DNA of 64,000 nucleotides from Burkholderiaceae bacterium (GTDB lineage Bacteria; Pseudomonadota; Gammaproteobacteria; Burkholderiales; Burkholderiaceae_C), in assembly GCA_017992055.1 (NCBI GenBank), contig JAGOPK010000004.1:300165-364164 (forward strand). The letters are read 5' to 3'. The notes under the pieces are model-generated. The model was not told the origin of the DNA. It worked only from the letters and a program-made list of their open reading frames with translations, and ran no database searches. The translations under genes and the position numbers were made by a program. Of the stretch, positions 23,671 to 32,100 are shown in pieces (the stretch's first letter is position 1; each line of letters opens with the position of its first letter).

Positions 23671-24368
23671 TGGAGGCGACGCTGAGCGCTGTGCACTGGC
23701 CCGACAGCTGCCGCCTGGTGGCCAGCCGCTTTCCGCCGGTGAGCCTGTACGACGCAGTGGCCGATCCCGGCGATCTGGACGTGGTCTTCGCCATCGAGGC
23801 CCTGGGCAATCCGCGGCTGCGCGACGAGGTCGGCGAGCTGCGCCTGGTGCCGCCCGAGCAGCGCATCAGCGGCCCCGGCAGCAGCCCCATCATGGCCGCC
23901 TTCACCCACCTCAATCCCGAGGGTTCACGCTTCTCGGACGGCAGCTGGGGCGTGTACTACGCGGCGGCCGCCCTGCACACCGCGGTGGCCGAGGTCAGCC
24001 ACCACCGGGCGCGCTTTCTGGCGCGCACCCAGGAGCTGGCCATCGAGGTCGACCTGCGCTGCTACCGCGTCACCGTGCAGGCCGAGCTGCTGGACCTGCG
24101 CGGCCGCGGAGCCGAGGCTGCGGTGGCGCCGCTGCTGGACCCCCAGCACTATGGCGCCGCCCAGGCCTTTGCCGGCCGCCAGCGTGCCGACGGCCGGGCC
24201 GGCATCGTCTACGACAGCGTGCGCCAGGCCGGTGGCCAGTGCCTGGCCTTGTTCACCCCGCGCGCCACCGTGCCGCCGGCGCGCCAGGCCGAGCATGTGG
24301 CGCTGCAATGGGACGGCCAGCGCATCGCCGGCTGGTATCTGAAGTCGGAGTTCCGACCCGCCGGCTGA
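23670..24368 (+). CDS. RES-domain toxin, NAD+ phosphorylase family
   Basis: A 232-residue toxin starting one base before the end of the antitoxin gene. The three residues that name the family are visible: Arg87 in GSRFSDGSWGVYYA, Glu108 in AVAEVSHHR and Ser183 in VYDSVRQAGG. Characterised RES toxins (MbcT and relatives) destroy NAD+ in the cytosol. The frame extends upstream to 22974, but that part overlaps the antitoxin and the operator. The toxin appears complete, so the module is probably active. Confidence 0.9.
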   Translation: MEATLSAVHWPDSCRLVASRFPPVSLYDAVADPGDLDVVFAIEALGNPRLRDEVGELRLVPPEQRISGPGSSPIMAAFTHLNPEGSRFSDGSWGVYYAAAALHTAVAEVSHHRARFLARTQELAIEVDLRCYRVTVQAELLDLRGRGAEAAVAPLLDPQHYGAAQAFAGRQRADGRAGIVYDSVRQAGGQCLALFTPRATVPPARQAEHVALQWDGQRIAGWYLKSEFRPAG

Positions 24369-24388
24369 AAGCCTGGCAAGCCGGGGCC

Positions 24389-25441
24389 TCAGCTGCTGCA
24401 GCCGGCCTCGACCACCGCCGGCGCGCGCAGCGCCACCGGCTCGGGCACGCGGTAGCCGTAGCGCACGGCGGTCAGCTCGGCCAGGATGCTGACGGCGATC
24501 TCGGGCGGCGTGCGCGCGCCGTTCTTCAGGCCCACCGGGCCATGCAGCCGCGCCAGCTGGGCCTCGGTCAGGCCGAAGTGCTCGGCCAGCCGCTGCTTGC
24601 GCTTGGCCTGGTTGGCGCGCGAGCCGATGGCGCCGATGTAGAAGGCCTCGCTGACCAGGGCTTCCATCAGCGCCAGGTCGTCCAGCTTGGGGTCGTGGGT
24701 CAGCGCGATCACCGCGGTGTGGCCGTCGACCCTGAGCTCGCGCACCGTGTCGTCAGGCATGCCGCGCAGCAGCGTGGCGCCGGCCACCTCGAAGCCGGTG
24801 GCGTATTCCTCGCGCGGATCGCAGACCAGGACCTGGTAGCCCAGGGCCGTGGCCATCTGCGCCAGGTACTGGGTCATCTGGCCGGCGCCGATCAGCAGCA
24901 GGCGCCAGTGCGGGCCGTGGTGCGAGGTCAGCGTGGTCTCGCTCAGCTGCAGTTCGTCGGCCATGGCCTGGTCCGGCGTGGCCGGCTGCAGTTCGACCAC
25001 GCCGCTGGCCAGGGTCAGCACACGGCGCAGGCGCTCGCCACGGCCCAGGCGCGCCAGCATCTCGTCCAGCCGGGTGTGGGGCTGCACCGGCTCCAGCACC
25101 AGCTCGATCAGGCCGCCGCAGGGCAGGCCGAAGCGGTGCGCCGCATCGGCATCGATGCCGTAACGCACCACCTGGGGCCGGCCGCTGGCCAGCACGCCGT
25201 CGCGCGCCTTGTCGATCAGGTCGTCCTCGATGCAGCCGCCCGAGACGCTGCCGGCGATCAGGCCGTCGTCGCGCACGGCCACGGTGGAGCCCGGCGGCCG
25301 CGGCGCCGAGCCCCAGGTGCGGGTGATGGTGCCCAGCACCACGCGGTGGCCTGCGGCCTGCCACTGCGCGATCTGGCGCAGCACATTGAGATCGACGTTG
25401 TCCATGGCGGCAAAGTATTCGCTGCGCGGCGGCTCGGCCAT
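24389..25441 (-). CDS. xdhC: XdhC/CoxI-family molybdenum-enzyme maturation protein
   Basis: A 350-residue protein with an N-terminal XdhC/CoxI domain (TRTWGSAPRPPGSTVAVRDD, SGGCIEDDLI) and a C-terminal Rossmann domain (LLIGAGQMTQYLAQMATALG, then IGAIGSRANQAKRKQRL). The family binds molybdenum cofactor and helps its sulfuration and insertion into xanthine dehydrogenase-type enzymes. It is divergent from coxSLM, whose product needs this service. ATG 25441 has AGGGAT upstream; ATG 25405 is an alternative with no ribosome site. The frame opening at 26197 overlaps coxS and is rejected. Confidence 0.88.
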   Translation of the reverse strand: MAEPPRSEYFAAMDNVDLNVLRQIAQWQAAGHRVVLGTITRTWGSAPRPPGSTVAVRDDGLIAGSVSGGCIEDDLIDKARDGVLASGRPQVVRYGIDADAAHRFGLPCGGLIELVLEPVQPHTRLDEMLARLGRGERLRRVLTLASGVVELQPATPDQAMADELQLSETTLTSHHGPHWRLLLIGAGQMTQYLAQMATALGYQVLVCDPREEYATGFEVAGATLLRGMPDDTVRELRVDGHTAVIALTHDPKLDDLALMEALVSEAFYIGAIGSRANQAKRKQRLAEHFGLTEAQLARLHGPVGLKNGARTPPEIAVSILAELTAVRYGYRVPEPVALRAPAVVEAGCSS

Positions 25442-25449
25442 GCGCGGCT

Positions 25450-25518
25450 TATCCCTATGAAGACCACAGCATACGGTGTCGCGCACAGCGGCATATGAAC
25501 AGGGCTTCATAGGGGATA
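25450..25518. promoter_or_regulatory. separated inverted repeat between xdhC and coxS
   Basis: TATCCCTATGAAG (25450-25462) and CTTCATAGGGGATA (25505-25518) are reverse complements except for one extra C. They are separated by 42 bases in the divergent xdhC/coxS region. The layout suggests two operator half-sites bound by a regulator controlling both directions. The ModE-like regulator at the other end of the cluster is a candidate. This is inferred from symmetry only. Confidence 0.5.
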
Positions 25519-25606
25519 GCCGGCCGATGCGCGGCCGCCTGCCCCCGCCTAGCATGCGCCGCGTTGCCCAGATCAGGCCCACATCAGACCCACGAGGAGA
25601 CAGCCC

Positions 25607-26086
25607 ATGGCGACCCCCCTGACCCTGAGCGTGAACGGCAAGACCGTCACGGCCGACGCCGCACCCAGCACCTTGCTGGTGCAGTTCATCCGCGAGACGC
25701 TGCGCCTGACCGGCACGCACGTCGGCTGCGACACCGCGCAATGCGGGGCCTGCACCGTGCATGTCAACGGCCGTGCGGTGAAGAGCTGCAACATGCTGGC
25801 GGTGCAGGCCGCCGGCCAGCAGGTGACCACCATCGAAGGCCTGGCCGCGGCCGACGGCACGCTGCACCCGATGCAGGCCGCCTTCCGCGCCTGCCATGGC
25901 CTGCAGTGCGGCTTCTGCACGCCGGGCATGGTGATGAGCGCGGTCGACCTGGCCACCCACCACGGTTGCCACAGTGATGCCCAGGTGCGCGAGGCGCTGG
26001 AAGGCAACATCTGCCGCTGCACCGGATACCAGAACATCGTCGCCGCGGTGCAGCAGGGTGCTGCCGCGATGCAGGCCAAGCCCTGA
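25607..26086 (+). CDS. coxS: CO dehydrogenase-family small subunit, [2Fe-2S]
   Basis: A 159-residue iron-sulfur subunit of a xanthine oxidase-family hydroxylase. Two [2Fe-2S] clusters are evident: Cys41, 46, 49 and 61 (CDTAQCGAC...C), then Cys101, 104, 136 and 138 (CGFC...CRC). It passes electrons from the molybdenum site to FAD in CoxM. It is the first gene of coxSLM, 16 bases before coxL. Confidence 0.93.
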   Translation: MATPLTLSVNGKTVTADAAPSTLLVQFIRETLRLTGTHVGCDTAQCGACTVHVNGRAVKSCNMLAVQAAGQQVTTIEGLAAADGTLHPMQAAFRACHGLQCGFCTPGMVMSAVDLATHHGCHSDAQVREALEGNICRCTGYQNIVAAVQQGAAAMQAKP

Positions 26087-26102
26087 ACCAGGAGAGCCCA
26101 GC

Positions 26103-28466
26103 ATGAACGCACCCCAAGCCTTCATCGGCCGCAGCGTCGAGCGCCGCGAGGACGCACGCTTTCTCACCGGCCGCGGCCAATACACCGACGACATCACGCT
26201 GCCCGGCCAGACCTATGGCTACTTCCTGCGCAGCCCCTATGCCCATGCCCGCATCAAGAGCCTGAACGTGGCGCCGGCCGAGGCCGCGCCCGGCGTGCTG
26301 GGCGTGTTCACCGGCGAGCACTTCAAGGCCGTCGGCGGCCTGCCCTGCGGCTGGCTGATCAACAGCCTGGACGGCACGCCGATGAAGGAGCCCAAGCACC
26401 CGGTGCTGGCCGACGGCAAGGTGCGCTACGTCGGCGACCGCGTGGCCCTGGTGGTGGCCGAGACGCTGGACCAGGCCAAGGCCGCGGCCGAGCTGATCGA
26501 GGTCGACTACGACGAGCTGCCGCCGGTGGTGGACACCGGCGCCGCCAAGGGCGCCTCGGCCGCCGGCCAGGCGGTGCACGACGAGGCCGCCGACAATGTC
26601 TGCTACCACTGGGGCATCGGCGACCAGGCCGGCACCGACGCGGCCATCGCCGGCGCGGCCCATGTGACCACGCTGCACTTCCGCAACAACCGCCTGGTGC
26701 CCAATGCCATGGAGCCGCGGGCGGCCAATGCCAGCTACGACTTCAATGCCGACAGCTACACGCTGTACGTCAGCAACCAGAACCCGCACGTCGAGCGCCT
26801 GCTGATGTGCGCCTTCGTGCTGGGCATCCCCGAGCACAAGATGCGCGTGGTGGCGCCCGACGTCGGCGGCGGCTTCGGCAGCAAGATCTACCTCTACGGT
26901 GAGGAGACGGCCCTGGTGTTTGCCAGCAAGCAGATCCGCCGCCCGATCAAGTGGACCTGCGAGCGTGGCGAGGCCTTCTTGTCCGACGCCCATGGCCGCG
27001 ACCATGTCAGCACCGCCAAGCTGGCACTGGACAAGGACGGCCGCTTCCTGGCCCTGCGCGCCGACACCACGGCCAACATGGGCGCCTACCTGTCCACCTT
27101 TGCCAGCTGCATCCCCACCATCCTGCATGCCACGCTGCTGGCCGGCCAGTACACCACGCCCAAGATCTGGTGCGAGGTGACCGCGGTGTTCACCAACACC
27201 GCGCCGGTGGATGCCTACCGTGGCGCCGGCCGGCCCGAGGCCACCTACCTGCTGGAGCGCATCGTCGAGACCGCGGCGCACGAGATGGGCATCGACCCGG
27301 CGGAGATCCGCCGCCGCAACTTCATCACCGAGTTCCCGTATGCCACGCCGGTGGGCCTGACCTACGACACCGGCGACTACAACGCCACGCTGAGCCGCGC
27401 CATCGAGCTGGCCGACGTGGCCGGCTTCGCGGCACGCCAGGCGGCTTCCGCGGCCAAGGGCCTGAAGCGTGGCCTGGGCTACAGCGCCTACATCGAGGCC
27501 TGCGGCATCGCCCCGTCCAGCGTGGCCGGCGCACTCGGCGCACGCGCCGGCCTGTTCGAGGCCGGCGAGGTGCGCGTGCACCCCACCGGCAAGGTGACCA
27601 TCTTCACCGGCGCGCACAGCCATGGCCAGGGCCATGAAACCACCTTCGCCCAGGTGGTGGCCGACAAGCTGGGCATTGCGATGGACGACATCACCATCGA
27701 GCACGGCGACACCGGCAAGATCCTGTTCGGCATGGGCACCTACGGCAGCCGCTCGCTGGCCGTGGGTGGCACGGCCATCGTCAAGGCGGTCGACAAGATC
27801 ATCGCCAAGGGCAAGAAGATCGCCGCCCACCTGCTGGAGGCGGCCGATTCGGACGTGGTCTACGAAGGCGGGCAGTTCAAGGTGGCCGGCACCGACAAGG
27901 CCGTGCCCTTTGCCAGCGTGGCGCTGACCGCCTATGTGCCGCACAACTTCCCGCACGACAAGCTGGAGCCGGGGCTGAACGAAAACGCCTTCTACGACCC
28001 CAGCAACTTCACCTACCCGGCCGGCACCTACATCTGCGAGATCGAGATCGATCCGGCCACCGGCGCCACGCGCATCGACCGCTTCACCGCGGTGGACGAC
28101 TTCGGCAACGTCATCAACCCGATGATCGTCGAAGGCCAGGTGCATGGCGGCCTGGCCCAGGGCATCGGCCAGGCCCTGCTGGAGCATGGTGTGTACGACA
28201 ACGAGACCGGCCAGCTGCTCACCGGCAGCTACATGGACTATGCGATGCCACGCGCCGACGACCTGTGCCACTTCACGGTCGAGACGGCCAAGGGCACGCC
28301 CTGCACGCACAACCCGCTGGGCGTCAAGGGCTGTGGCGAGGCCGGTGCCATCGGCTCGCCGCCGGCCGTCATCAATGCCATCTGCCATGCGCTGGGCGTG
28401 AAGGACGTGCCCATGCCGGCCACGCCGTTCACCGTCTGGAAAGCCGCCAACGGCGTTGCCGCCTAA
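26103..28466 (+). CDS. coxL: CO dehydrogenase-family large subunit, form II
   Basis: The 787-residue molybdopterin subunit. The active-site loop is AYRGAGR at 371-377, which marks form II (BMS) enzymes rather than the VAYRCSFR loop of true form I CO dehydrogenases. The catalytic Glu is about residue 746 in [11 protein letters not shown], and GGGFGSK (residues 255-261) is a cofactor contact. Form II members often prefer other substrates, such as aldehydes or N-heterocycles, so CO oxidation should not be assumed. ATG 26103 follows AGGAG; the frame is open from 25974 but that part lies inside coxS. Confidence 0.92.
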   Translation: MNAPQAFIGRSVERREDARFLTGRGQYTDDITLPGQTYGYFLRSPYAHARIKSLNVAPAEAAPGVLGVFTGEHFKAVGGLPCGWLINSLDGTPMKEPKHPVLADGKVRYVGDRVALVVAETLDQAKAAAELIEVDYDELPPVVDTGAAKGASAAGQAVHDEAADNVCYHWGIGDQAGTDAAIAGAAHVTTLHFRNNRLVPNAMEPRAANASYDFNADSYTLYVSNQNPHVERLLMCAFVLGIPEHKMRVVAPDVGGGFGSKIYLYGEETALVFASKQIRRPIKWTCERGEAFLSDAHGRDHVSTAKLALDKDGRFLALRADTTANMGAYLSTFASCIPTILHATLLAGQYTTPKIWCEVTAVFTNTAPVDAYRGAGRPEATYLLERIVETAAHEMGIDPAEIRRRNFITEFPYATPVGLTYDTGDYNATLSRAIELADVAGFAARQAASAAKGLKRGLGYSAYIEACGIAPSSVAGALGARAGLFEAGEVRVHPTGKVTIFTGAHSHGQGHETTFAQVVADKLGIAMDDITIEHGDTGKILFGMGTYGSRSLAVGGTAIVKAVDKIIAKGKKIAAHLLEAADSDVVYEGGQFKVAGTDKAVPFASVALTAYVPHNFPHDKLEPGLNENAFYDPSNFTYPAGTYICEIEIDPATGATRIDRFTAVDDFGNVINPMIVEGQVHGGLAQGIGQALLEHGVYDNETGQLLTGSYMDYAMPRADDLCHFTVETAKGTPCTHNPLGVKGCGEAGAIGSPPAVINAICHALGVKDVPMPATPFTVWKAANGVAA

Positions 28467-28482
28467 CGCACCGGGAGCCCCC

Positions 28483-29268
28483 ATGCAAGCCTTTGCCTAC
28501 CAAACCCCGGCCAGCGTGGCCGATGCGGCGCGTGCCGCCACGGCCTCGGGCGCCAAGATCGTCGCCGGCGGCCAGAGCCTGCTGGCCTCGATGAAGCTGG
28601 GCCTGGCCGCGCCCGAAGCCCTGGTCGACCTGGGCGCGATTGCCGATCTCAAGGGCATCAGCGTGGCCAACGGCGTGGTCAAGATCGGCGCCATGACCCC
28701 CCATGCCGCGGTCGCCGCCAGCGCCGAGGTGCAGCAAGCCATTCCGGCCCTGGCCGACCTGGCCGGCAGGATCGGCGACCGCCAGGTGCGCAACCGCGGC
28801 ACCCTCGGCGGCAGCCTGGCCAACAGCGACCCCGCGGCCTGCTACCCGGCGGCCGTGCTGGGCCTGGGCGCCACGGTGCACACCGACCGCCGCGACATCG
28901 CCGCCGATGACTTCTTCAAGGGTCTGTACGAAACCGCGCTGGCCGAGGGCGAGCTGATCACCGCGGTGAGCTTTCCGATCCCGGCCAAGGCCGGCTGGCA
29001 GAAGTTCAAGCAACCGGCCTCGCGCTTTTCCATCGTCGGCGTGTTCGTCAGCCAGGGGCCCAAGGGCACGCGGGTGGCGGTCACCGGCGCCGGCGCCTGC
29101 GTGTTCCGCGCCAGCGCGCTGGAATCGCGCCTGGCCGGCAATTGGTCGGCCGCGGCCCTGACCGGCGCCAGCGTGCCGGCCGATGACCTGAACAGCGACC
29201 TGCATGGCTCGGCCGAGTACCGTGCCGCGCTGATCCCGGTGCTGGCGGCACGGGCGGTGGGCGGCTGA
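28483..29268 (+). CDS. coxM: CO dehydrogenase-family medium subunit, FAD-binding
   Basis: A 261-residue flavoprotein subunit. IVAGGQSLLASMKLGLA (residues about 27-43) and RNRGTLGGSLANSDPAACYP are the two FAD-binding motifs of this family; the C-terminal CODH_C domain is short. It takes electrons from CoxS and passes them to a quinone or other acceptor. GGGAG lies before ATG 28483. An intrinsic terminator follows immediately, separating coxSLM from coxDEG. Confidence 0.93.
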   Translation: MQAFAYQTPASVADAARAATASGAKIVAGGQSLLASMKLGLAAPEALVDLGAIADLKGISVANGVVKIGAMTPHAAVAASAEVQQAIPALADLAGRIGDRQVRNRGTLGGSLANSDPAACYPAAVLGLGATVHTDRRDIAADDFFKGLYETALAEGELITAVSFPIPAKAGWQKFKQPASRFSIVGVFVSQGPKGTRVAVTGAGACVFRASALESRLAGNWSAAALTGASVPADDLNSDLHGSAEYRAALIPVLAARAVGG

Positions 29269-29296
29269 CGCTGCCCGCAGCGTCCCAGCCCTGGAG

Positions 29297-29324
29297 CGCC
29301 GCAGCCACTGCGGCGTTTCTTTTT
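29297..29324 (+). terminator. intrinsic terminator between coxM and coxD
   Basis: A perfect eight-base stem CGCCGCAG/CTGCGGCG with loop CCA (29297-29315) is followed by TTTCTTTTT (29316-29324). The T-tract runs straight into GGAG, the ribosome site of coxD, whose ATG is at 29334. This is the clearest rho-independent terminator in the window, and it lies inside a same-strand cluster. Confidence 0.85.
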
Positions 29325-29333
29325 GGAGCATGC

Positions 29334-30251
29334 ATGACGGATTTGCCGACCAGCATCGACGACACCCAGGCCCGGCTGAGCGCGCGGGACTACCTGCCCG
29401 ACCGTGCCCTGGCCACGGTGCTGTTCCTGGCGCTGCGCCTGCAGCGCCCGCTGCTGCTGGAAGGCGAGCCCGGCACCGGCAAGACCGAGGTCGCGCGCAC
29501 GCTGGCGGCCATGCTCGACCGGCCGCTGATCCGCCTGCAATGCCACGAAGGCCTGGACCTGGGCAGCGCCGCCTACGAATGGAACTATGCGCGGCAGATG
29601 CTGGAGATCCGCCTGGCCGAGCGCGATGGCGCGCTCAGCCGCGAGGCGCTGTCGGCCGAGCTGTTTTCCGAGCGCTTCCTGATCCGCCGCGCCCTGCTGC
29701 AGGCCATCCACCCGTCGAACACCGTCGCGCCGGTGCTGCTGATCGACGAGCTGGACCGCGCCGACGAGCCCTTCGAGGCCTTCTTGCTGGAGGTGCTGAG
29801 CGATTTCCAGATCACCGTGCCCGAGCTGGGCACGGTGCGCGCCACCCAGCCACCCCTCGTCATCGTCACCAGCAACCGCACGCGCGAGCTGCACGATGCG
29901 GTCAAGCGCCGCTGCCTGTACCACTGGCTGGGCTTTCCCGATGCCGCGCGTGAGCTGGCCATCGTGCAGCGGCGCGCACCCGGCGCCGGCCCCGAGCTGG
30001 CGCGGCAGATCGTGGCCTTTGTGCAGAAGCTGCGCCAGATCGAGCTGTACAAGCTGCCCGGCATCGCCGAGACCCTGGACTGGACGCGTGCGCTGATGGA
30101 GCTGGATGCGCTGGTGCTGGACCCGGAGCTGATCCAGCACACGCTGGGCGTGCTGCTGAAGTACCAGGACGACATCGCCGCGGTGCAGGGCAGCGAGGCG
30201 CTGCGCCTGCTCGACGAGGCGCGGCGCATCGCCGCCACCGAGATGCGATGA
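29334..30251 (+). CDS. coxD: MoxR-family AAA+ ATPase
   Basis: A 305-residue AAA+ chaperone. Walker A is GEPGTGKT (44-51), Walker B is VLLIDELDRAD, and an IVTSNRTRELHDAVKRR sensor/arginine-finger segment follows. In Oligotropha carboxidovorans CoxD helps mature the Cu-Mo centre of CO dehydrogenase; in form II clusters its client is assumed to be the cognate enzyme. It is coupled to coxE by an ATGA overlap. Expression may depend on read-through of the terminator directly upstream. Confidence 0.92.
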   Translation: MTDLPTSIDDTQARLSARDYLPDRALATVLFLALRLQRPLLLEGEPGTGKTEVARTLAAMLDRPLIRLQCHEGLDLGSAAYEWNYARQMLEIRLAERDGALSREALSAELFSERFLIRRALLQAIHPSNTVAPVLLIDELDRADEPFEAFLLEVLSDFQITVPELGTVRATQPPLVIVTSNRTRELHDAVKRRCLYHWLGFPDAARELAIVQRRAPGAGPELARQIVAFVQKLRQIELYKLPGIAETLDWTRALMELDALVLDPELIQHTLGVLLKYQDDIAAVQGSEALRLLDEARRIAATEMR

Positions 30252-31510
30252 CCGGGCTCGCCCACGACGGTCTGCAGGCGGGCCGCGGCCACCTGGCCGA
30301 GAACGTCATGCACTTCGCCCGCGTGCTGCGCACGGCCGGCCTGCCGCTGGGCAGCGACCGCGTGCTGCTGGCCCTCGAGGCGCTGCAGGTCGCCGGCCTG
30401 GAGCGGCGCGGCGACTTCCATGCCGTGCTGCGCGCCTGCCTGCTGGACCGCATCGAGCATGCCGAGCTGTTCGACCAGGCTTTTGCGCTGTTCTGGAAAG
30501 ACCCCGACCTGCTGGGCCGCATGCGCGCGCTGCTGCTGCCCAAGGTGCAGCTGCAGCCCGGCGCGCTGCCGGCGCCCAAGCAGAACCGGCGCCTGGGCGA
30601 GGCGCTGTTTCCGCATGCGCCGGGCGCCGCGCCGCCCCAGCCCGAGCCGCCGCCGCAAGAGCAGATCGAGATCGACGCGCGCCTGACCTGGAGCCAGCGC
30701 GAGCTGCTGCGCCAGGCCGACTTCGACACCATGACGGCCGACGAATGGCGCGCCGCACGCCGCGCCATCGGCCGGCTGAAGCCGGTGTTCGAGCAGCTGC
30801 CCACGCGCCGCATGCGCCGCGCCAGCCATCCCGGCCAGCCCGACTGGCGGGCCACGCTGCGCCGCGCTGCACGCCAGGGCGGTGAGCTGGGCCAGCCGAA
30901 ATGGCAGCAGCGGCGCAGCCAGAGCGCGCCGCTGCTGCTGCTGGCCGACATCTCGGGCTCGATGAGCCGCTATTCGCGCATGCTGCTGCACCTGGCCCAC
31001 ACCCTGGCCCAGGCCCAGGGCCTGCAGCGCACGCGGGTGGAAAGCTTTGTCTTCGGCACCCGGCTGACGCGCACCACGCGGCTGCTGGCCCGGCGCGACC
31101 CCGATGTGGCCGTGGCCGAGGTGGTGCGCGCGGTGCAGGACTGGTCGGGCGGCACGCGCATCACGCAAAGCCTGGCCAGCTTCAACCGCCGCTGGGCGCG
31201 GCGCACGCTGCCGGGCCGCGCCACCGTGCTGCTGATCAGCGACGGCCTGGAGGCCGGCAGCGACGCGCTGCCGGCGCTGGACCATGAGATGGCCCGGCTG
31301 GCACGCAGCTGCCGCCGCCTGCTGTGGCTGAATCCGCTGCTGCGCTGGCCCGGCTTCGAGCCCAGCGCCGCCGGGCCGCGCACCCTGCTGCCGCATGTGG
31401 ACCGGATGCTGCCGGCCCACAACCTCGACAGCCTGGAGCAGTTGCTGGCCCTGCTGGCCCAGGCCGGCCCGACGCGTCCTGTGCAACCAGCCAGCCGCAC
31501 CAAGCGCTGA
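30248..31510 (+). CDS. coxE: VWA-domain protein CoxE
   Basis: A 420-residue partner of the MoxR ATPase. The C-terminal half is a von Willebrand A domain with the metal-ion adhesion motif DISGSMS. The N-terminal part is helical, with a Pro-rich linker (PPQPEPPPQEQ). MoxR/VWA pairs work together as chaperones that remodel or insert metal centres. The start overlaps the coxD stop. Confidence 0.9.
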   Translation: MTGLAHDGLQAGRGHLAENVMHFARVLRTAGLPLGSDRVLLALEALQVAGLERRGDFHAVLRACLLDRIEHAELFDQAFALFWKDPDLLGRMRALLLPKVQLQPGALPAPKQNRRLGEALFPHAPGAAPPQPEPPPQEQIEIDARLTWSQRELLRQADFDTMTADEWRAARRAIGRLKPVFEQLPTRRMRRASHPGQPDWRATLRRAARQGGELGQPKWQQRRSQSAPLLLLADISGSMSRYSRMLLHLAHTLAQAQGLQRTRVESFVFGTRLTRTTRLLARRDPDVAVAEVVRAVQDWSGGTRITQSLASFNRRWARRTLPGRATVLLISDGLEAGSDALPALDHEMARLARSCRRLLWLNPLLRWPGFEPSAAGPRTLLPHVDRMLPAHNLDSLEQLLALLAQAGPTRPVQPASRTKR

Positions 31511-31542
31511 CACGAATCCCTTCTTCAGATCCCAGAGACGCC

Positions 31543-32085
31543 ATGCAACTCTCCGCCCAACAACTGCTGCCCGTGTCCCAGGCCCAGGCCTGGGAGGCGC
31601 TGAACGACACCAGCCTGCTGCTGCAGGCCATTCCCGGCTGCGAAGGCCTGACGCCCACCGGCGACCACCAGTACGAGGTGCAGGTGCTGGCCGCCATCGG
31701 CCCGGTGAAGGCCAAGTTCAAGGGCAAGCTGCAACTGGAGAACCTGCAGCCACCCACCTCGTACACGCTGCGCTTCGAAGGCCAGGGCGGCGCCGCCGGC
31801 CATGGCAAGGGCACGGCCGACATCCGGCTGGAGGCCCAGGGGCCGCGCCAGACCGTGCTGCACTACAGCGCCCATGCCACGGTGGGCGGCAAGATCGCCC
31901 AGGTCGGCTCGCGCCTGGTGGACATGGCGGCGCAGAAGATGGCCGGCGACTTCTTCGAGCGCTTCAATGCCGCTCTGCAGCAGCGTTACGCCGTGAGCGC
32001 CGAGCCCGAGGCGGCGGCCGAGGCGTCGCCGCAGGGCCCGATCGCCCGCCTGCTGGCCTGGCTGAAGAAGCTGTTCGGTGGCTGA
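31543..32085 (+). CDS. coxG: SRPBCC protein CoxG
   Basis: A 180-residue protein of the START/SRPBCC fold (QAQAWEALNDTSLLLQAIPGC, then GPVKAKFKGKLQLE). The last 15 residues (IARLLAWLKKLFGG) form an amphipathic helix. In carboxydotrophs CoxG recruits CO dehydrogenase to the cytoplasmic membrane, and the amphipathic tail fits that role. It is the last gene of the cox cluster and converges on the ModE-like regulator 15 bases away. Confidence 0.9.
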   Translation: MQLSAQQLLPVSQAQAWEALNDTSLLLQAIPGCEGLTPTGDHQYEVQVLAAIGPVKAKFKGKLQLENLQPPTSYTLRFEGQGGAAGHGKGTADIRLEAQGPRQTVLHYSAHATVGGKIAQVGSRLVDMAAQKMAGDFFERFNAALQQRYAVSAEPEAAAEASPQGPIARLLAWLKKLFGG

Positions 32086-32100
32086 AGCCCGCGGTCGCGC

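Noticed and set aside
25764-28484. 906-codon open frame antisense to coxS/coxL
   Set aside because: Long only because of third-position GC in the genuine coxSL genes; it has no recognisable motif and shadow-like composition.
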